Shown here piece after piece: positions 10,565 through 19,003 of a stretch of DNA of 45,875 nucleotides. Within the stretch, counting starts at the first letter, position 1; every line of letters starts with the position of its first letter. Source of the DNA: Synergistaceae bacterium UBA1358 (lineage in GTDB: Bacteria > Synergistota > Synergistia > Synergistales > Synergistaceae); NCBI GenBank assembly GCA_002306075.1, contig DBRW01000031.1:1-45875 (forward strand), given 5' to 3'. Under the pieces are notes generated by a model, which was given only the letters and a program-made list of their open reading frames with translations, was not told the DNA's origin and made no database searches. A program made the position numbers and the translations under genes.

Positions 10565-11167
10565 TCAAATGAGAGGCCTCACGGTGCCTGAAGCGGCGTC
10601 CCATGTGCCTACGCATTCGCGGACGATATAGAGATCCTTCCATCCTTCGCATATGCCCTCGTCCCGGAGGCTCCTTACGAGGTTGCCTGCGCCGCAGTGT
10701 TCGAGATCCCCTACGGTGAGGAGCACGGAACCGCTCTCAAGGTCAGCCCCGTACAGTATGCCGCTCTTTTCAGCCTCGTTTCCAAGGACGCTCAGGGCAC
10801 GGCCGCCAAGTTCGTAGCCGACGCCGCTGATCCTGTACACGGCCGCGGTGGCCAGCTTCGACAGCGAAGGACCGTCGACTTCGGCGTGGTCTGATATCCG
10901 GATACCGACCGGCAGTTTTTCGTTCCATCTTTCGGCATCGCCCTCATCCCAGGTCAGGAACCAGAAATCGGCGGGTTCGTTCCGTCCTTCCACTCCTCCG
11001 GCAAGCGCGGGGCCAAGGCTCATCCTCGGATGGGGAGAAAATCCCTCCGTGAATTCCTGCCGGAGTCCCGCTCTCCTTGCCGCCCGTGAAAAGAGTACCG
11101 GCAGATCCTGATGGTTCAGGAAGGTGATCAGCCCTCTTTTTTCGAATATGATCCTAATCCTAGCCAT
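10565..11167 (-). CDS. TIGR03936-type radical-SAM-linked protein (DUF2344)
   Basis: A 200-residue protein beginning MARIRIIFEKRGLITFLNHQ and carrying the EGFSPHPRMSLGPALAGGVEG segment in pieces typical of TIGR03936/DUF2344. The family has no assigned function and is found beside, or fused to, the TIGR03960 radical SAM protein. Here its start overlaps the end of that gene by 8 bases, which supports a joint role. The location next to rng hints at RNA or ribosome modification, but this is only context. No catalytic motif is evident. Identification is by family resemblance. Confidence 0.86.
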   Translation of the reverse strand: MARIRIIFEKRGLITFLNHQDLPVLFSRAARRAGLRQEFTEGFSPHPRMSLGPALAGGVEGRNEPADFWFLTWDEGDAERWNEKLPVGIRISDHAEVDGPSLSKLATAAVYRISGVGYELGGRALSVLGNEAEKSGILYGADLESGSVLLTVGDLEHCGAGNLVRSLRDEGICEGWKDLYIVRECVGTWDAASGTVRPLI

Positions 11168-12944
11168 TAGAGCAGCTCCTTACAGACGTCCTGCCCTGCC
11201 AGCCGCATGCGTTGCAGCCTTCGCGGCAGTCCGGCGTCACGTCCCCCGAAAGGGACCTTCGTCTCTCTTCAAGAAGGAAGGCTTTTGAGACGCCCGGATC
11301 GATATGATCCCACGGAAGCACCTCGTCGATGCCTCTTTCTCTGCAGGCGTACGAGTCCGGATCTATCCCGAGATCGTTGAAAACTTCCATCCATCTCTCA
11401 AAGTTGAAATGTTCCGACCATCCGTCGAACCGCTCTCCCCTTTTCCAGGCTTCCTCTACGGCATCGGCCAGTCTCGAGTCGCCTCTGGCGAAGACGCCCT
11501 CTATGTAGGTCTGCTCTGGCTCATGATAGGATATCGTGACCTTGCGGTTCCTGATGTTGTTCTTGACCCACCGGCCCCTCTCCCTGAGGGTCTGGCGGTC
11601 GAGCTGTGCTTCCCACTGGAAGGGGGTGTGGGCTTTGGGGACGAAGCCGGCAAGCGATACGCTTACGTCTCCCCTTCTCTTATGTCTTCTCGCTATGGAG
11701 ACCGCCATGTTGCAGATCTCGTGTATCCCGGCGAGGTCCTCTTCGCGCTCAGAAGGCAGGCCCATCATGAAGTAGAGCTTGACCCTGTCCCAGCCATGGG
11801 AAAAGGTCGCCTCGAGCGCCGATTCGATGTCGCTGTCGGTGACTCCCTTGTTTATCACGTTTCTGAGCCGCTGTGTCCCGGCCTCGGGCGCGAAAGTCAG
11901 TCCGCCCTTGCGTATGGTCTCCAGTTCTGCCGCCATGTTGACGGAGAACGCATCCACCCTCAGGCTCGGAAGGCTCAGCTTTATCTGGTTTTTCTTCAGC
12001 ATCGGTTCAAATCTTTTGAGTATCTTTCCCATCCCGCTCCAGTCGCAGGTCGCGAGGGAAAGCAGTCCGACCTCTTCCCATCCCGTGTTTTTAAGCAGCT
12101 TTTCGACCTGATCCGCGACCGATGCGGCGCTGCGTTCCCTTACGGGCCTGTCCGTCATCCCCGCCTGGCAGAAGCGGCATCCCCTGGTGCAGCCCTTGAA
12201 TACCTGTACGGCTATCCTGTCGTGGACTATGCCTGTGTTGGGCACGATCATCTCCGTGTTGTAAAAGGCGGAGTCAAGGTCTTCGACGATCCTTCTCACG
12301 ACCGGCTTCTTGGGCCTCATCACGGGAACGTAGACACCTTCTATCCCTGAAAGCACCCGTATCTTCTCCTCGCGGCTCCTGCCCTTCATCTCATGGAGCA
12401 CCCTCAGCACGTCCGGAACGAGGACCTCTCCGTCACCTATGCAGAACGCGTCTATGAACGGCGCCATCGGCTCGGGAGCCACCGCGCCGGGCCCTCCGGC
12501 TATCACTATCGGATCCTTTTCGCCCCTGTTTTCGGAGCGGAAGGGTATGCCTGCGAGGTCGAGGATAGTCAGGATGTTCGTGTAGGAGAGCTCATACTGA
12601 AGCGTGAAGCCGAGGACATCGAAATCAGACACCGGCCTCCCGCTCTCGAGCGCCCACAGCTTTGTACCGGATGATCTTAAGGCATCCTCCATATCGGGCC
12701 ACGGTGCATAGACCCTCTCCGCGTCGGCAAACGGAAGGGACCTGGTAAGTCCGTAGAGTATCTGGTAGCCCAGATAGCTCATCCCGACTTCGTATACATC
12801 CGGAAAGGCATAGCAGACTCTGACCGGATCCTGATCCGAGCTTTTTACCGGGCCGCTTCCCCACTCGCCGCCCGTGTATCTTGACGGCCTTTTGACCGAT
12901 GCAAGGATCGCTCTGCGTGGGTCGGTCCCATTTTCTTGCAGCAT
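11160..12944 (-). CDS. TIGR03960-type B12-binding-like radical SAM protein
   Basis: A 594-residue radical SAM enzyme of the YgiQ-like TIGR03960 family, function unknown. The N-terminal part (about 40-210) resembles a cobalamin-binding Rossmann domain (VRVCYAFPDVYEVGMSYLGY) but shows no obvious DxHxxG cobalamin motif. The iron-sulfur cluster ligands are Cys252, Cys256 and Cys259 in GCTRGCRFCQAG. The C-terminus has a Cys-rich tail, DCREGCNACGW. The start follows GGGAGG eight bases upstream. It is coupled by overlap to the TIGR03936-type gene. A small hairpin (12967-12990) lies in its leader. Confidence 0.9.
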   Translation of the reverse strand: MLQENGTDPRRAILASVKRPSRYTGGEWGSGPVKSSDQDPVRVCYAFPDVYEVGMSYLGYQILYGLTRSLPFADAERVYAPWPDMEDALRSSGTKLWALESGRPVSDFDVLGFTLQYELSYTNILTILDLAGIPFRSENRGEKDPIVIAGGPGAVAPEPMAPFIDAFCIGDGEVLVPDVLRVLHEMKGRSREEKIRVLSGIEGVYVPVMRPKKPVVRRIVEDLDSAFYNTEMIVPNTGIVHDRIAVQVFKGCTRGCRFCQAGMTDRPVRERSAASVADQVEKLLKNTGWEEVGLLSLATCDWSGMGKILKRFEPMLKKNQIKLSLPSLRVDAFSVNMAAELETIRKGGLTFAPEAGTQRLRNVINKGVTDSDIESALEATFSHGWDRVKLYFMMGLPSEREEDLAGIHEICNMAVSIARRHKRRGDVSVSLAGFVPKAHTPFQWEAQLDRQTLRERGRWVKNNIRNRKVTISYHEPEQTYIEGVFARGDSRLADAVEEAWKRGERFDGWSEHFNFERWMEVFNDLGIDPDSYACRERGIDEVLPWDHIDPGVSKAFLLEERRRSLSGDVTPDCREGCNACGWQGRTSVRSCSNG

Positions 12945-13049
12945 CCAAAAAATCCTCCCGATGCGGAAATATCTCCCATCAGGGATATTTACGCTCTTTA
13001 AATTTTACCGGCAACGGACCTTGCGATGTCCGGACCGCGTAATTTCAAA

Positions 13050-14162
13050 CTAAAACCTGCCCTCTTTCGACACGATGACGACGCTTTGGACAAGCGCCAG
13101 CGCTATCGCGACGGCAAGAAGGGAACTTCCTCCGTAGCTGAATAGGGGCAGGGGCAGCCCCGTGATGGGCAGCAGTCCCATGCTCATGCCGATGCTCTCC
13201 GTTATCTGGAACCATATCCATGCCACGATCCCCGCGACGAGCAGCTTTCCCCTGTTGTCACGGGTATAGTATGCCGCATTGAGCATCCTCAGGAGCAGCA
13301 CTGTAAAGAGGAGCAGCACCACAGAACATCCGATAAAGCCAAATTCTTCCGAGAAAACACTGAATATAAAGTCTGTGTGCGGTTCCGGCAGGAAGTGCAG
13401 CTTGCCCTGTGTCCCGTGAAGGAACCCTTTTCCGAAAAGCCCCCCGGATCCGACAGCTATCCTTGACTGGATAACATTATACCCCGCTCCCTGAGGATCG
13501 ATGGTGGGATCCAGGAAGACAAGGAGCCTCATCTTCTGGTACGGTTTGAGGAACGCCCATGCCGCCGGAAGCATTGCCAGCAGCGATATGACTGTGCCGG
13601 AAAGAAATTTGACCGGAGCGCCCGCCGCGATCAATACCGCAAAGAGCATCACCGAATAGACCAGTGAGCTCCCGAGGTCGGGCTGGAGGAGTATCAGGAC
13701 TATCATTATCCCGGCAAATCCGACTGCGGCAGAAATGCCCCTGATGTCCGTCGGAGGCGTCTTGGAGCAGATCTGTGCCAGCACGAGCGCGAGCACCACC
13801 TTGCCGATCTCGGACGGCTGGAAACGCATGATCCCAAAATTGAACCAGCTCTGGGCGCCTTTGGTCGTATAGCCTATCGCAAGCAGGACGACAAAAAGGA
13901 ATACCATGAGCAGGAAGAGCGGTCCCGCAAGGTCGATGAACTTACGGTAACCTATCCGCAGTATCACTATATATACGACAGCGCTTATGCCGCCCCACAT
14001 CAGCTGGCGCACGGCATAAGAGGAGAGAGTGACGGCCTTGGTCGGGCTGGCACTGTATATCGCGGCTATCCCCAGGAGAAAGAGGGCAACGGACGATATA
14101 AGCATTATCAGATCTATGTTCGACCTGATATCTCTCCAACTGCTGACGCTCCTTTCAGCCAT
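13050..14162 (-). CDS. rodA: Rod-shape peptidoglycan glycosyltransferase RodA
   Basis: SEDS-family polytopic membrane protein (370 residues, about ten hydrophobic segments) that polymerises lipid II for side-wall growth together with class B PBP2. Recognisable blocks are GAQSWFNFGIMRFQPSEIGK, the lipid-facing LLQPDLGSSLVY, and the C-terminal GLPLPLFSYGGSSL. The start overlaps the minE end by 8 bases. Location in a run with mreBCD and a PBP2 favours RodA over FtsW. It is the last gene of the shape and division cluster; 105 bases follow before the next gene's start codon. Confidence 0.95.
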   Translation of the reverse strand: MAERSVSSWRDIRSNIDLIMLISSVALFLLGIAAIYSASPTKAVTLSSYAVRQLMWGGISAVVYIVILRIGYRKFIDLAGPLFLLMVFLFVVLLAIGYTTKGAQSWFNFGIMRFQPSEIGKVVLALVLAQICSKTPPTDIRGISAAVGFAGIMIVLILLQPDLGSSLVYSVMLFAVLIAAGAPVKFLSGTVISLLAMLPAAWAFLKPYQKMRLLVFLDPTIDPQGAGYNVIQSRIAVGSGGLFGKGFLHGTQGKLHFLPEPHTDFIFSVFSEEFGFIGCSVVLLLFTVLLLRMLNAAYYTRDNRGKLLVAGIVAWIWFQITESIGMSMGLLPITGLPLPLFSYGGSSLLAVAIALALVQSVVIVSKEGRF

Positions 14163-14436
14163 TCTTCTTCCTTCCTCTTATCTGCCTCTGCGAGCTTTTG
14201 AGCGGTATGTCGGCGACCAGCGCGACAGATTTGTTCCGCCTCTCAAGCTCCATTCTTATGCCCATTTCGTCTATCTCCAGATATTTTTTCAGGAGGCTGA
14301 CCATGTCCACCTTAAGGGCTTCCAGTTTCTCGGGCGCTATGTCGTTGCGGTCGTGTATAAGGACAAGCTGGAGCCTCTCCTTCGCGACGTCGCCGCTCTT
14401 TTCTCCGGAGAACAGATTTTTTAGGAAATCAAACAC
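14155..14436 (-). CDS. minE: Cell division topological specificity factor MinE
   Basis: A 93-residue protein with the N-terminal membrane-targeting helix (MFDFLKNLFSG), the MinD-contact segment (RLQLVLIHDRN) and the C-terminal dimerisation domain (LEIDEMGIRMELERR). It stimulates MinD ATPase and drives pole-to-pole oscillation that confines MinCD to the poles. The start is GTG, with AGGAGG nine bases upstream. It follows minD by 12 bases and overlaps rodA. The presence of MinE rather than DivIVA implies the oscillating Min system. Confidence 0.94.
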   Translation of the reverse strand: MFDFLKNLFSGEKSGDVAKERLQLVLIHDRNDIAPEKLEALKVDMVSLLKKYLEIDEMGIRMELERRNKSVALVADIPLKSSQRQIRGRKKNG

Positions 14437-14448
14437 AGCACTCGCCTC

Positions 14449-15246
14449 CTAGTTGCCGAAAATTCTTTTGAGTGAAGAAAAGAAGCCCTTTTGATCGTCG
14501 GAGAGGTCCATAAAGGGGACTTCGTTGCCGCAGATCCTCTTCGCTATATTTAAAAAGGCCTTCGTCGCCCTGGAGCTGTTCGAAAATGTCAGAGGCTCTC
14601 CCTTGTTAGACGAAGTGACAACGCTTTCGTCATCGGGTACGACGCCTATGAGGTCCACCGCTAGTATGTCAAGCACATCCTCGGTGGAGAGCATATCCCC
14701 GCGTTTTACCATATCGGGTTTGATCCTGTTTATTATCAGGCTTATCGGGGCCTTCTCCATGGATTCCAGCAGCCCAATGATCCTGTCGGCATCCCTGACC
14801 GCCGATACTTCCGGAGTCGTGACAACGAGCGCTTCGTCGGCGCCTGCGGCGGCATTCCTGAACCCCGCCTCTATGCCCGCGGGGCTGTCGATAAGGACGA
14901 AATCGAACTCTTTTCTGAGCTGCCCGCATATGTCCAGCATCTGCTCCGCCGACACGGCATCCTTTGTCCTGGACTGGGCCGTCGGGATCATGTAGAGGTT
15001 CTCGGTCCTCTTGTCCCTTATCATTGCCTGATTGAGCCTGCAGGTCCCCTCTATGACATCCACGAGGGTATAGACTATCCTGTTTTCAAGGCCCATTATC
15101 ACGTCAAGGTTCCTGAGGCCGACGTCGCCGTCTATGGCTACCACCCTGTACCCCTCGTTTGCAAGAGCGACGGCGAGATTTGCGGTCGTAGTCGTCTTTC
15201 CTACGCCGCCTTTACCCGATGTTATGACTATTATCCTGCATGCCAT
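14449..15246 (-). CDS. minD: Septum-site determining ATPase MinD
   Basis: ParA/MinD-type P-loop ATPase (265 residues) that binds the membrane with ATP and recruits MinC. The deviant Walker A is KGGVGKTT starting at residue 12, with the signature lysine at 12. The switch region (DSPAGIEAGFRNAAAGADEA) is typical. The C-terminal amphipathic targeting sequence (GFFSSLKRIFGN) is intact. It lies between minC and minE, all within about 12 bases of each other. Confidence 0.97.
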   Translation of the reverse strand: MACRIIVITSGKGGVGKTTTTANLAVALANEGYRVVAIDGDVGLRNLDVIMGLENRIVYTLVDVIEGTCRLNQAMIRDKRTENLYMIPTAQSRTKDAVSAEQMLDICGQLRKEFDFVLIDSPAGIEAGFRNAAAGADEALVVTTPEVSAVRDADRIIGLLESMEKAPISLIINRIKPDMVKRGDMLSTEDVLDILAVDLIGVVPDDESVVTSSNKGEPLTFSNSSRATKAFLNIAKRICGNEVPFMDLSDDQKGFFSSLKRIFGN

Positions 15247-15258
15247 TCTTTCATCCCC

Positions 15259-15927
15259 CTATATCGCTGGCCACTCGGTGAGCAGCACTTCGTCCCCGTT
15301 TACTGTTATCACGACCGATTTTCCCCATATGTCCGAACTCTTGTCTATAAGCCCAACCCTGTGTCCTATCCTGACCTGCCCGGATTCGAACGATCTCGCC
15401 GATACGGATGCGGTCTCGTCCCCCCTGCAGCCGGCGTGGGCGAGCCCCTGAAGCTTTCCCAGGACGACTATGTGTCCATCGGCCGATACCTCCGCCCCGA
15501 CGTTCACATGGCCTGTGATGATCACATCTCCGTCATGGACTATTTTCTGTCCTCCGCGGAGGTTCGATGCATAGAGCAGCGCCCCGGCCGTCCTGCGGCC
15601 CGCGGTCCTCTCCTGGCGCGGTTTTTTGACCGTATCGCCCACCGTGAGGCCAAGCCGTGAAAGGGCCGATACCGTCTCCGGGTCCGTCACGGCCCAGCTG
15701 ATGACCGTGCATCCCGTCGGCTCTATAAAGTATTTCCATATCTTTGCGACCAGCGCGGCTCCGAAGTTCCTGCCCCGGAGGTCCATTACTACGCTGCTTC
15801 CCTCGAGCACTTTTTTTGCGCTTACCGTGAGCTCCTCAAATTCTTCGAGTATCCTCTTTTCGCTGAGCTCTTCGGGGACTACGCATCGCAATATACCCGT
15901 CTGTATGCCCTTTAGATGGATCATCAT
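15259..15927 (-). CDS. minC: Septum-site determining protein MinC
   Basis: FtsZ assembly inhibitor of 222 residues. The N-terminal domain (about 1-100) includes a segment with VVMDLRGRNFG. The C-terminal right-handed beta-helix (about 115-215) is clear in the Gly-rich rungs: LRGGQKIVHDGDVIITGHVN and the later VLGKLQGLAHAG. The latter domain binds MinD and dimerises. It lies 12 bases upstream of minD and 14 bases downstream of pbp2. The low conservation of the N-terminal half is usual for MinC. Confidence 0.92.
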   Translation of the reverse strand: MMIHLKGIQTGILRCVVPEELSEKRILEEFEELTVSAKKVLEGSSVVMDLRGRNFGAALVAKIWKYFIEPTGCTVISWAVTDPETVSALSRLGLTVGDTVKKPRQERTAGRRTAGALLYASNLRGGQKIVHDGDVIITGHVNVGAEVSADGHIVVLGKLQGLAHAGCRGDETASVSARSFESGQVRIGHRVGLIDKSSDIWGKSVVITVNGDEVLLTEWPAI

Positions 15928-15941
15928 CTATCAACGCACCC

Positions 15942-17714
15942 CTATTCTGTTTTTGGCTTGACAGGGACCGGTTCTACATATTTATTCCCGTTTATGAGAA
16001 AGTTGAGCATCTTGCCTACTATCGGGCCCGCGACAGCACCTCCGCCCTTGCCCGCCTCGGCGATGACCACTACGGCGTAGCGCGGCTTATCGATCGGGGC
16101 ATACCCGGCAAACCAGGCATGGTCTTCGCCGTGGGCGTTCTGCGCCGTTCCGGTCTTGCCCGCGATCTGGACTCCGAAAGAACTTGCCCGCCTTCCCGTA
16201 CCTGTGCTCGCGACCTCAAGGAGGCCTTCCTGCATTATCTTTATTATCTCCGGCGACACATCGAGCTTCTCGAATTCCGGAGGCGTCTTCGAGTTTATCC
16301 TCGGCCTGGGGAGTTTGCCTCCGTTGGCTATCGCCGCATAGGCCCTGAGCAGCTGGATCGGGGTCATAAGGACGTAGCCCTGCCCGATCGAATAGTTAAC
16401 AGTGTCGCCTCCGTACCAGTTCTCCTTTATCCGTTCCTTTTTCCATTGAGGGCCCGCGATGATGCCCGAGATCTCACCGATGAGATCTATCCCGGTCTTC
16501 TCCCCCACACCGTACTTGGCCGCGGTCTTGATGAGCCTGTCTATGCCGAGCCACGTGGCTGTCTGGTAGAAATAGACATCGCATGAATCCCTCAGTGCCT
16601 TCAGCACATTTTCCGACCCGTGTCCCGCCCTTTGCCAGCATCTGAACCGCCTGTCGCCGAGCTCGAAGTATCCCGGACACCTGACCGTCGTGCCCGTGTT
16701 GACCACCTTGTTCTCAAGCACGGACGTGGCCGTGATGATCTTGAAGGTCGAAGCCGGAGGATAGGCGCCCGATATCGCCCTGTTCATCATGGGCCTCTCC
16801 TTGTGGTCGGTGAGTGCAGCCCACTCCTTGTTGGAAATGCCCCATGTGAAGGGGTTGGGATCGTAGCTCGGCGACGAATAGAGGCATTTCACCGAACCGT
16901 CGTTGACATCCATCGCCACGACCGCTCCCCTGAAATTGCCAATGAGCTCGGCCGCGTAACGCTGCGCTGCGAGGTCTATGGTGAGGACCGTGTCGCTTCC
17001 CCTCCGCGGGGGCCTGTAGGATATGTCCCTCAGTTTCCTTCCCCTGGCATCGACCTCGATGACCTCTTCGCCCGGCAGGCCCTGAAGGTCCTCGTCATAC
17101 CAGGCTTCGATCCCGTTCTTGCCTATCATGTCACCGCCCCGGTACATGCTGTCCTTCTTTGCCTCAAGTTCTTCCTTCGTTATCTCGGCAACATAGCCGA
17201 CCACGTGAGCCGTGAAGTTCCCTGCCGGATATGTCCTCTTCCACACGGGGGTCAGGAAGAGCGCCTCGCTGAAATCCTTGTCCGTTATCAGTTCCGCGGC
17301 CTGTGCGAAGGTGAGATTGGAGGCCACGGTTATCGCCCGGTAGGGGGCGGAGTACTGTTTTTCGATCAGCTTTTTGAGTTCCTCTTCGTCTATCGGTATG
17401 CCGTTCCTTATCAGGATGGAGGAGACTAGCTTGATGTTCCCTTCCTTCTGTAGGTCGACGGGATATCCGTTGACACTGAACGTCCTCACGTTGACCGCGA
17501 GAGGCGCGCCCTTCGAATCCGTGATCGTGCCCCTGGGCGGCGCCATCCTTATTATCCTGAGCCTGTTCTGCGAGGCGAGCCTTACATACTCGTTAGCCTT
17601 GATCACCTGGAAGAAGAAAAGGCTCATGACAAGCAGCGAAACTGTCAGCAAAACTATGAACTGGAGGAACCTTATCCTCCTGTCGATGCTGTAACGGATC
17701 TCTCTGTCAGACAT
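15942..17714 (-). CDS. mrdA: Class B penicillin-binding protein 2 (elongasome transpeptidase)
   Basis: Peptidoglycan transpeptidase (590 residues) anchored by one N-terminal membrane helix (about 15-37), partner of RodA. The PBP dimerisation domain spans about 50-230. Catalytic motifs are SxxK at 322-325 (Ser322 nucleophile), SCD at 377-379 and KTGT at 520-523. Cys346 and Cys359 lie where E. coli PBP2 has a metal-binding insert. The gene overlaps the mreD stop by 8 bases. Context with mreBCD and rodA supports PBP2/MrdA rather than the division-specific FtsI. Confidence 0.95.
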   Translation of the reverse strand: MSDREIRYSIDRRIRFLQFIVLLTVSLLVMSLFFFQVIKANEYVRLASQNRLRIIRMAPPRGTITDSKGAPLAVNVRTFSVNGYPVDLQKEGNIKLVSSILIRNGIPIDEEELKKLIEKQYSAPYRAITVASNLTFAQAAELITDKDFSEALFLTPVWKRTYPAGNFTAHVVGYVAEITKEELEAKKDSMYRGGDMIGKNGIEAWYDEDLQGLPGEEVIEVDARGRKLRDISYRPPRRGSDTVLTIDLAAQRYAAELIGNFRGAVVAMDVNDGSVKCLYSSPSYDPNPFTWGISNKEWAALTDHKERPMMNRAISGAYPPASTFKIITATSVLENKVVNTGTTVRCPGYFELGDRRFRCWQRAGHGSENVLKALRDSCDVYFYQTATWLGIDRLIKTAAKYGVGEKTGIDLIGEISGIIAGPQWKKERIKENWYGGDTVNYSIGQGYVLMTPIQLLRAYAAIANGGKLPRPRINSKTPPEFEKLDVSPEIIKIMQEGLLEVASTGTGRRASSFGVQIAGKTGTAQNAHGEDHAWFAGYAPIDKPRYAVVVIAEAGKGGGAVAGPIVGKMLNFLINGNKYVEPVPVKPKTE

Positions 17715-18174
17715 TCCTCTCCGATACCTTCCAATATACGAGAGAGAATATTATCGCGAGGGGCACCCCGAGAAGCTGCTGTACGAAAAACTGTCTCAGC
17801 GCTACCTGGCTCGACACAGTCCACAGTGCGAAATGGACGGAACCCGAGAAAAGCATGGCGGCCAGCACAATGACCGCAAAAAAGATCGGAGTCCTCCCCT
17901 GTGCCGGGATCTTCTGCCATGCCCAGCATGAGGCTGCAACGAGGCCGGCATTGAGGGCTGCCGTGAGTCCGGGAAGGTTCGTCCACCTGAAATCCCAAAT
18001 CAGCCCGCCGACAAAAGCCGCCCAGATGATCATTATCTGTCTTTCCTTCCCTGTCGCGGGCAAAAGGGCCATGAGCAGCAGCGTCATAAGGTAAATATTG
18101 GGGACGATGAAAAACCCCATCAGAAAGACCTGGACAAAATCCTGCAAAAACCAGAGCATAGCGAGCCAGGTCAT
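17707..18174 (-). CDS. mreD: Rod shape-determining protein MreD
   Basis: A 155-residue integral membrane protein with about five hydrophobic segments (for example FVQVFLMGFFIVPNIYLMTL). MreD is poorly conserved, so the call rests on size, topology and its position between mreC and pbp2. It starts 4 bases inside the mreC end and runs 8 bases into pbp2, implying tight translational coupling. It acts in the elongasome at the inner membrane. Confidence 0.9.
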   Translation of the reverse strand: MTWLAMLWFLQDFVQVFLMGFFIVPNIYLMTLLLMALLPATGKERQIMIIWAAFVGGLIWDFRWTNLPGLTAALNAGLVAASCWAWQKIPAQGRTPIFFAVIVLAAMLFSGSVHFALWTVSSQVALRQFFVQQLLGVPLAIIFSLVYWKVSERNV

Positions 18175-18956
18175 TCCTTTTTCTCCCCGCCTGTGTATAC
18201 TTCAACGCTGTAAAGTTGTGTCAGATGAGCTCCTGCCTGTATCTTCATCGGTCTGAAACCGTCCTTGCTCTCCTTCGAGCCGATTATCTTCCCTATGGGG
18301 ATACCGGGGGGCACATGCTGGCCCATCAGCGACGTCGAGACTCCCATCCCCACTTTGAGTTCCCTCTCTTCAGGGACATAGAGAAGGGTGAGGTTCCCCT
18401 TGTCGTCGCCGTTTATCACCCCAAGGTCGCGCGTCTCGTCGACGGCCGCCGCTATAAGGAACGAAGAAGACGTTATCATATGCACCCATGAGTGGTTCGG
18501 CGCCACCCTTGTGACGCGGCCTATCAGGAAACCGTCGGACGTGACGGCCGCGCCCTCTTTGATGCCGTCCTTGCTGCCCCTGTCTATCCTAAAGATCTGC
18601 CACCAGTCATCGGGATAGCGGAGCGTGATCTTTGCCGTGACCTTGCCCTCCTTTGGAAGGGAGACCTTTATCCCCGCCTTCTGGAGCTCTTCCGACATGG
18701 CCCTGTTGGTCAGCTCGAGCCTTGTCACCCTCTCCTGGAGGCTCGATCTCTCGAGCACCCAGTTGCTGCTGTACTTTACTATATTCCTGAGTTCCATCGC
18801 AGGTTTTTCGGGATAGTAGAGCGCGTTGTTGACTCCGTCAACAAGGACGAAATGCAGTTTTGGGAAGGTCATCATGGCCCAAAGCACACAAAACCCCAAC
18901 AGCACGCATACCGCACCGTGCAGCCATGGCTTAAGCTCTCTGTCCAGAATATTCAT
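18171..18956 (-). CDS. mreC: Rod shape-determining protein MreC
   Basis: A 261-residue bitopic protein: one N-terminal membrane helix (about 12-32), a short coiled coil near 65-95, and a periplasmic beta domain with the family sequence SKDGIKEGAAVTSDGFLIGR (116-135) and LPxGIPIGKI-like VPPGIPIGKI. MreC activates PBP2-RodA. GGAGG precedes its ATG. It is 47 bases downstream of mreB with no clear terminator between. Confidence 0.94.
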   Translation of the reverse strand: MNILDRELKPWLHGAVCVLLGFCVLWAMMTFPKLHFVLVDGVNNALYYPEKPAMELRNIVKYSSNWVLERSSLQERVTRLELTNRAMSEELQKAGIKVSLPKEGKVTAKITLRYPDDWWQIFRIDRGSKDGIKEGAAVTSDGFLIGRVTRVAPNHSWVHMITSSSFLIAAAVDETRDLGVINGDDKGNLTLLYVPEERELKVGMGVSTSLMGQHVPPGIPIGKIIGSKESKDGFRPMKIQAGAHLTQLYSVEVYTGGEKKE

Positions 18957-19003
18957 TCTGACAGCACCTCCGAAACCGCTTTAAAAAGACAGCGCAAACC
19001 CGC

